Below are positions 59,501 through 64,000 of a stretch of DNA of 64,000 nucleotides, one piece after another; within the stretch, counting starts at the first letter, position 1, and every line of letters starts with the position of its first letter. A model generated the notes under the pieces. It made no database searches and was not told the origin of the DNA. It saw only the letters and a list, made by a program, of their open reading frames with translations. The translations under genes were made by a program, and so were the position numbers. This DNA comes from Dongia_B sp035539215. GTDB taxonomy: Bacteria > Pseudomonadota > Alphaproteobacteria > Dongiales > Dongiaceae. Location of the stretch: assembly GCA_035539215.1 (NCBI GenBank), contig DATLIX010000165.1:1-64000 (forward strand), read 5' to 3'.

Positions 59501-60529
59501 ATGGCTGGGCAGAACCCGAGACGTTTTCAACGAAGCATAAGCCGCGGGCGCATGGCCTTGTTCGCGGCTTTGCCGTTGTTTGCGTTTCCGTTCGCCGCAG
59601 CCGTTGCCGATCCGGCGGCAACCGGCGCCCAGCTTTATCTCAATGTGTCTGGTGACGGCCTCAACGACAAGCTCTCGAGCAGCAGTGCCGATGGCGGCGC
59701 GCTCGGCGCCGACGATACGGCAAGCGCCAGTTCGAGCAAGAAGATCGATCTGGGTTCGGTCCCCTTTACCGTCTCGACGGCAGATTCCACCGGCGGCTGG
59801 GGGGCGGTACTTGGCGGCACCGGTCAATATGTCGTGCCGCTCTCCGACGGCTTTTCCCTGGTCAATCACGGCGCTTTCACCAAGTCGCAAACATCGAGCG
59901 GTTTTTTGGGCGCCACCTCGGCCGATGCCGGGCCGGGGCTGGAATATCGTGAGGGCAATCTGGCTCTGGCCCTGCAGCCGGATGTCGGCGTTACGCTGCA
60001 AAGCGAGGCGCTGCAGCAACTCGATTATGGCCTCAGCAGTTCGCTGTCGAAGGATCTGATGGCCGGCCTGACGGCGACCACGACGACCGGCTATACGATC
60101 CAGGGCGGGGCGGATGGCGATAGCCGGTTGGCCCACGCCAGCACCGCCCTCAGCTACGCATTGCCAGATAAGATCAAGCTCGGCCTCGGCTATCAATTGG
60201 AGCAGACGCTGAGCAGCGGGAACCAATTGCTCTCGGGCCAGCAGGGGCCCTCGCTGACGGCTGAGATTCCGGTGACGGACAGCGTCAAGCTCGGGACAAG
60301 CTACTCCTACAATTCGACGGCGACCGACAGCGACAGCCTGGACCTGACCGCCAAGCATCGCGATACGTCACAGACCCTCGGTCTTTCGGCCGATTGGGAT
60401 GTCGGCGCCCAGATCAATGCCGATGTCAAGTTGAGCGCGAAGGTCGACGTCTCGCGGGCGACCGAATACGGTTCCAATAGCGCCGAACTGCAGCAGGCGG
60501 GCTCGGTCGGCATGCAGATGAAATTCTGA
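59501..60529 (+). CDS. Outer-membrane beta-barrel candidate
   Basis: A 342-residue exported protein. A basic N-terminus with a hydrophobic segment (ALFAALPLFAFPFAAAVA) is followed by alternating amphipathic strands, for example LALALQPDVGVTLQS, KLGLGYQLEQTLSSG and KLGTSYSYNSTATDS, ending in KF with the terminal aromatic expected of an outer-membrane barrel. I do not recognise a family. The first 17 residues may not be translated, since an ATG at 59552 gives a normal signal peptide. It lies 134 bp after the PepSY-like gene. Confidence 0.68.
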   Translation: MAGQNPRRFQRSISRGRMALFAALPLFAFPFAAAVADPAATGAQLYLNVSGDGLNDKLSSSSADGGALGADDTASASSSKKIDLGSVPFTVSTADSTGGWGAVLGGTGQYVVPLSDGFSLVNHGAFTKSQTSSGFLGATSADAGPGLEYREGNLALALQPDVGVTLQSEALQQLDYGLSSSLSKDLMAGLTATTTTGYTIQGGADGDSRLAHASTALSYALPDKIKLGLGYQLEQTLSSGNQLLSGQQGPSLTAEIPVTDSVKLGTSYSYNSTATDSDSLDLTAKHRDTSQTLGLSADWDVGAQINADVKLSAKVDVSRATEYGSNSAELQQAGSVGMQMKF

Positions 60530-60856
60530 CGATAGCCGGCAGGATAGAGAGCCGTAGAGTCGTCGATCCCCGCCATTCCCCCCGCCATTCCTCCGCGCCA
60601 TTGACCACGCCGCCCAAATCACTATAACTCCGCTTGATGGTTCCCCGACGGCTGAAGTCCAGGGGATTAATAGGGAACACGGTGCGGACGACCCAGAAGG
60701 GGCCTAAACCGTGGCTGCCCCCGCAACTGTAAGCGGATAGCCTGTACCCTCGATGCCACTGGGTTCGCCCGGGAAGGCGGGATGCAGGCACTGACCCGCG
60801 AGCCAGGAGACCTGCCATCGAGTCATGACTGTGCCGGCAACCGGGTGGGCTGAGGC
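60530..60856 (+). other. Gene-free stretch carrying the cobalamin riboswitch
   Basis: About 327 bases. The first 100 show no feature. The rest holds the cobalamin riboswitch and the leader of the NiCoT gene. Confidence 0.7.
60634..60829 (+). ncRNA. Cobalamin (AdoCbl) riboswitch
   Basis: About 196 bases with the conserved elements in order: a GATGGT-like 5' stem, AATAGGGAACACGGTG, CCCCGCAACTGTAAGCGGA, GCCACTGG, a CGGGAAGGCGGG loop and the B12 box AGCCAGGAGACCTGCC at 60801-60816. It lies just ahead of the NiCoT gene, so when cobalamin is plentiful it should switch off that transporter, which probably brings in cobalt. Confidence 0.95.
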
Positions 60857-61999
60857 ATGGATCGCACCGATCCATCGCGCTTCGACAATCCGCGGGCCGC
60901 CACGGTCTCATCGGCGAAGGCTTCGGGGTCGGCAAACATGTCGGGATTTTTTTCGAATTTTCTGCATGACGGCGCAGGCGATCTGCGGCGCCGTATCATC
61001 AGCATCTACGCTTTCTTGATCGCTGCGAATATCGGCGTCTGGGTCTGGGCCTTTGCGGTCCTTGGCAACAATCCGGTTCTGCTCGGCACGGCATTGCTCG
61101 CTTATACCTTCGGGCTGCGTCATGCCGTCGATGCCGACCACATCGCCGCCATCGACAACGTCACGCGCAAGCTGATGCAGGAAGGCAAGCGTCCGGTTGC
61201 CGCCGGCTTCTTCTTTTCGATCGGCCATTCGACGATCGTGGTCGGCATGACGATCGGCATCGCCTTTGCCGCCGCCGCCGTCCAGCATGGCGTGGAAGCC
61301 TTCCGCGAAATCGGCGGCGTGATCAGCACCTGCGTCTCGGCTTTTTTCCTGTTCACCATCGCCGCCCTCAATATCGTCATTCTGGTATCGGTCTATCGCA
61401 CCTTTCAGGCGGTGAAGAGCGGCAAGCCCTTCGTCGAGGAAGATCTCGACATGCTGCTGAACAACCGGGGACTGCTGGCGCGCATCTTCCGGCCGCTCTT
61501 CGGCATGGTGACCCGTTCATGGCATTTGCTGCCGATCGGCCTGCTGTTCGGTCTTGGCTTTGACACTGCCACCGAAGTTGCGCTGTTCGGCATCTCCGCC
61601 ACCCAGGCCACCCAGGGCGTATCGTGGTGGGTCGTTCTGGTCTTTCCGGCACTCTTTACCGCCGGCATGTCTTTGATCGACACGACCGACAGCATTCTCA
61701 TGCTGGGGGCCTATGGCTGGGCCTTCATGAAGCCGATCCGCAAGCTTTATTATAATCTGACCATCACCTTCGTATCGGTGGTGGTTGCCCTGCTGATCGG
61801 CGGTATCGAGACTCTGGCCCTGCTGGCTGACAAGCTCGAGCTGCACGGTGCCTTCTGGGATGCCGTGGCCGATCTGGGGGCCAATTTCGGCATGCTGGGC
61901 TATCTGATCATCGGCTTGTTTATCGTCAGCTGGCTGGTGTCCTTTGCCTATTATCGCTTGCGGCGGTTCGACGATCTCGACGTGCAGATGGCCGGCTGA
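60857..61999 (+). CDS. NiCoT family nickel/cobalt transporter
   Basis: A 380-residue inner-membrane protein with about eight hydrophobic segments. The signature RHAVDADHIAAIDNVTR (HxxxDH) lies in the second segment, SIGHSTIVVGM and LGFDTATEVALFG in later ones, as in HoxN/NixA/NicT. It takes up nickel or cobalt with high affinity. The ATG at 60857 follows the riboswitch; an alternative at 60938 (MSGFFSNF) would leave out a hydrophilic leader. Control by cobalamin favours cobalt. Confidence 0.93.
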   Translation: MDRTDPSRFDNPRAATVSSAKASGSANMSGFFSNFLHDGAGDLRRRIISIYAFLIAANIGVWVWAFAVLGNNPVLLGTALLAYTFGLRHAVDADHIAAIDNVTRKLMQEGKRPVAAGFFFSIGHSTIVVGMTIGIAFAAAAVQHGVEAFREIGGVISTCVSAFFLFTIAALNIVILVSVYRTFQAVKSGKPFVEEDLDMLLNNRGLLARIFRPLFGMVTRSWHLLPIGLLFGLGFDTATEVALFGISATQATQGVSWWVVLVFPALFTAGMSLIDTTDSILMLGAYGWAFMKPIRKLYYNLTITFVSVVVALLIGGIETLALLADKLELHGAFWDAVADLGANFGMLGYLIIGLFIVSWLVSFAYYRLRRFDDLDVQMAG

Positions 62000-62140
62000 G
62001 GCGGTGCCGGATGCGCGTTCCGCCCGCTGGTAATGGGCCGTTGCGACACGATGTGGCCTTGAATTAGCGCGGCGTTTCCGTTAGGCCAAACGGCGGATCG
62101 GCATTTTGTCCGCCGGCCGACTGGAATAAGCCTGACCCGA

Positions 62141-62572
62141 ATGCGTCGGACTGGGATGATCGCAACCATGGCCGCTGGCCGCCTCTTTGGCATGACCCGA
62201 CGGGACCGTCGCTGCGTGGCTTTTGCCGCGGGGCTGCTGGCGTTGTGGCTGCAGCTGCTGGCGCCCTTCGTTCTGGTCAGCGGCATGCAGGCGGCGATGT
62301 CACAGCCGGCCGCGGCTGCCGATGCGATCGATTATCTCTGCCAGCCGATCGACCTTGGTCACGGTAAATCGGACCATGGCAAGCATCTCTTGCGCCTCGA
62401 CTGCCAGCTCTGTCAGAGCCTGCATCTGCTGGCCCAGGGACTGGCGCCCACTGCCGCCTTGCTGGCCATGCCGGATCTGCCGGCGGCGCAGTCCGCGCAA
62501 ATCATCGCCATCACCGCAACATCGGATCACACCGATAGCGGCTTTTCATCCCGGGCACCGCCCGTCCTCTGA
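62141..62572 (+). CDS. DUF2946 family protein
   Basis: A 143-residue protein with a signal or membrane segment (VAFAAGLLALWLQLLAPFVLVSG), a short linker and a CQLCQSLH motif in the middle; that two-cysteine motif is the DUF2946 family mark. Function is unknown, but these genes are typically linked to copper genes, as here. The start is uncertain (62141, 62156, 62168 or 62192). The gap to the next gene is 82 bp. Confidence 0.75.
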   Translation: MRRTGMIATMAAGRLFGMTRRDRRCVAFAAGLLALWLQLLAPFVLVSGMQAAMSQPAAAADAIDYLCQPIDLGHGKSDHGKHLLRLDCQLCQSLHLLAQGLAPTAALLAMPDLPAAQSAQIIAITATSDHTDSGFSSRAPPVL

Positions 62573-62654
62573 TTCCATCTGACAACAAAGGTCGAGCCGC
62601 CGGTGATCGCTTCGCGGGCGGGCTCTCGCATATGGAATTTCTGAGGAAAGAACG

Positions 62655-63185
62655 ATGACTCATTTTCGCCTGGCGGCCTGCGCGGCCGCCTGCCTGATCC
62701 TGTTTCCGGTAGCAGCCCTTGCCCATGTGACGTTGGAAACCGGCGAGGCTCCTGCCGACGGCTATTACAAAGCCGTCTTGCGTGTCCCCCATGGCTGCGA
62801 AGGGGCGCCGACAACTGCCATTCGCGTGCAAATCCCCGCAGGCGTCAAACAGGCCAAGCCGATGCCCAAACCCGGCTGGCAACTTGCCGTCAAGAAAGAG
62901 AAGCTGGCACAGCCTTACGACTGGTATGGCACGCAGGTCACGGAAGATGTGCGTGAGATCAGCTGGTCCGGCGGCAATCTGCCCGATGCCTTCTATGACG
63001 AGTTCGTCTTTCGAGCCAAGCTGCCGGATGCGGCGGGCCAGGTGATCCGCTTCCCCGTCATTCAGACCTGCGCCACGGGCGAGGCAAAATGGATCGAGAT
63101 TCCGGCAGCCGGCGCCGCCGAAGACAGCGTCGAGCACCCGGCGCCCAGTCTCAAGCTCGGCCCGAAGGCTGCTAACGACGACTGA
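62655..63185 (+). CDS. YcnI-like DUF1775 copper-binding protein
   Basis: A 176-residue exported protein. The signal peptide (AACAAACLILFPVAALA) is cleaved so that the mature chain begins with a His: AHVTLETGEAPADGYYKAVLRVPHGCEG. This N-terminal His is the copper ligand of YcnI. SWSGGNLPDAFYDEFVFRAKLPD is the other conserved block. In Bacillus subtilis YcnI works in copper uptake with YcnJ (CopC-CopD). GAGGAAAG lies before the ATG at 62655. Confidence 0.9.
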   Translation: MTHFRLAACAAACLILFPVAALAHVTLETGEAPADGYYKAVLRVPHGCEGAPTTAIRVQIPAGVKQAKPMPKPGWQLAVKKEKLAQPYDWYGTQVTEDVREISWSGGNLPDAFYDEFVFRAKLPDAAGQVIRFPVIQTCATGEAKWIEIPAAGAAEDSVEHPAPSLKLGPKAANDD

Positions 63186-63263
63186 ATGCACGACCGTTAG
63201 CCTTGGCCGCCGAGGCTTCCGCACGTCGATTGCCGGCGGCAATCTGTTGACCATTGAAGAATG

Positions 63264-63293
63264 CCGGATCAGTTGTTTCGCCAGCTGATCCGG
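63264..63293 (+). other. Hairpin just before the PCuAC gene
   Basis: CCGGATCAG / CTGATCCGG is a perfect 9-bp stem with a 12-base loop. It ends 12 bases before the AGGAG ribosome site of the gene at 63312. It might limit or protect translation, or be a weak terminator after the YcnI-like gene. Confidence 0.4.
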
Positions 63294-63311
63294 GCTACCT
63301 CCCAGGAGAAT

Positions 63312-63803
63312 ATGATGATCCAGTCGCGCGTTGCTACCCGGCTTCCCCGGTTTGCCTTAAGTCTGGTCTTCCTGCTGAGCGCCACGACCTCCGTCTTCGC
63401 CGATGAAGCGACTCTCGGCGATCTGGTGATCCGCCATGTCTGGTCCCGCGCCACCATCGCCAGTGTCGGCACCGGTGCGGTGTATCTGGAAGTGGACAAC
63501 AATGGCGCCACGGCCGACCGGCTGGTCGGTGTCGCGACGCCGGTGGCGGCAATGGCGCATCTTCATACCACGGAGATGCAGGGCAATATGGCCAGCATGC
63601 AGGCAATCGACGGACTGGATGTACCGGCGGGCGGCAAAATCATCCTGAAGCCGCAGAACAGCCACGTCATGCTCATGGGGCTTTCGGCGCCGCTGAAGCA
63701 GGGCACCACTTTTCCCCTGACACTGCAATTCGAGAAGGCGGGCAAGGTCGATGTCAATGTCCCGGTCGAGGCGGCGGGGGCGCTAGGACCGGAAGGTAAC
63801 TGA
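63312..63803 (+). CDS. Periplasmic copper chaperone PCu(A)C
   Basis: A 163-residue copper-binding protein. The signal peptide ends around residue 30 (VFA). The PCuAC Cu(I)-binding pattern H-x-x-x..M...HxM is present as HLHTTEMQGNMASM at residues 83-96 and HVM at 118-120. It delivers copper to cytochrome oxidase and similar enzymes. AGGAG directly precedes two ATG codons at 63312 and 63315; either would serve. Confidence 0.93.
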   Translation: MMIQSRVATRLPRFALSLVFLLSATTSVFADEATLGDLVIRHVWSRATIASVGTGAVYLEVDNNGATADRLVGVATPVAAMAHLHTTEMQGNMASMQAIDGLDVPAGGKIILKPQNSHVMLMGLSAPLKQGTTFPLTLQFEKAGKVDVNVPVEAAGALGPEGN

Positions 63804-63831
63804 TCTGCGGCCGACATAGTCGAATCGGAAA

Positions 63832-64000
63832 ATGGCAAAGAAGTCGAGACAGGCGAAGCGGTGGCCGGCAGCACTGTGGCCGGTCCTGCGGCCGCTCGCC
63901 TGCCTCGCGCTGCTTTTTATCTGGTCTTTGGCCTGTAGCGGCCTTGCCAAGGCCCATGCGGTTCTTGAGCAATCGGTTCCTGCCGACAGGAGCGTAGAGG
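63832..64000 (+). CDS. CopC domain protein (3' end outside window)
   Basis: The first 56 residues: a long basic signal peptide (RPLACLALLFIWSLACSGLAKA) then HAVLEQSVPADRSVE, the N-terminal copper site of CopC with the mature N-terminal His. It runs off the right edge. Following YcnI-like and PCuAC genes, it is probably a CopC-CopD fusion like YcnJ that imports copper, but the CopD part cannot be seen. Confidence 0.83.
   Translation, partial: MAKKSRQAKRWPAALWPVLRPLACLALLFIWSLACSGLAKAHAVLEQSVPADRSVE

Overview
The window is high-GC bacterial chromosome that reads as an alphaproteobacterium, most likely of the order Rhodospirillales. The basis is the 41-residue zinc-free form of ribosomal protein L36, an EcfG-type general-stress promoter motif (GGAAC-N16-CGTT), the glcDEF and pstSCAB gene sets and the many PilZ/PAS/Hpt regulatory proteins. 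This is inference, as no rRNA gene is present. The density is about one gene per kb on both strands, with no phage, IS element, CRISPR array or tRNA gene seen.

Region 1-13.8 kb: the 5' part of a class III alcohol dehydrogenase, an alpha/beta hydrolase with a DUF523 protein, then a long minus-strand run. That run holds ydbH-, ynbE- and ydbL-like envelope genes followed, 8 bp later, by a MoxR ATPase, a CoxE-like VWA protein, two XdhC-type proteins, a fused molybdopterin-binding/MobA-like cytidylyltransferase and a NifU-like protein. This is the accessory set for a CO dehydrogenase/xanthine dehydrogenase type molybdenum hydroxylase, but no catalytic subunit genes are here. A CoxG-like membrane-tethered SRPBCC protein lies 2 kb away.

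Region 13.9-21.9 kb: a glutamine-synthetase-like ligase and a class III aminotransferase diverge from two SDR dehydrogenases and an Hpt protein. The Hpt gene converges on and overlaps a LuxO-like sigma-54 response regulator. Two PilZ proteins follow. Region 22-26 kb: a DAO-family flavoenzyme, a MATE transporter, a methyltransferase and rpmJ with a clear promoter and terminator.

Region 26-38 kb: glcDEF (glycolate oxidase) bracketed by copies of a dispersed palindromic repeat, a DUF2817 peptidase-like protein, a molybdopterin oxidoreductase, bfd with a Fur-like box, a large LplT-PlsC-Aas fusion, and a remnant of an RBBP9-type hydrolase. Region 38-50.6 kb: argE-like deacetylase, N-formylglutamate amidohydrolase, NAD kinase, the pstSCAB phosphate transporter, a WYL regulator, AlkB with a second 2OG-Fe(II) oxygenase, moaA and mobA.

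Region 50.6-64 kb: RidA, small lipoproteins, a lytic-transglycosylase-like protein behind a sigma-54 promoter motif, a BON lipoprotein behind an EcfG motif, and znuABC with a perfect Zur-type palindrome. Then come an unfamiliar ferritin-like diiron candidate, an outer-membrane barrel candidate, a cobalamin riboswitch in front of a NiCoT transporter, and a copper cluster (DUF2946, YcnI-like, PCuAC, CopC) running off the end. Metal handling (Mo, Zn, Fe, Ni/Co, Cu) is a recurring theme. The most distinctive non-coding feature is a family of structured intergenic repeats whose terminal TAG supplies the stop codon of several neighbouring genes.
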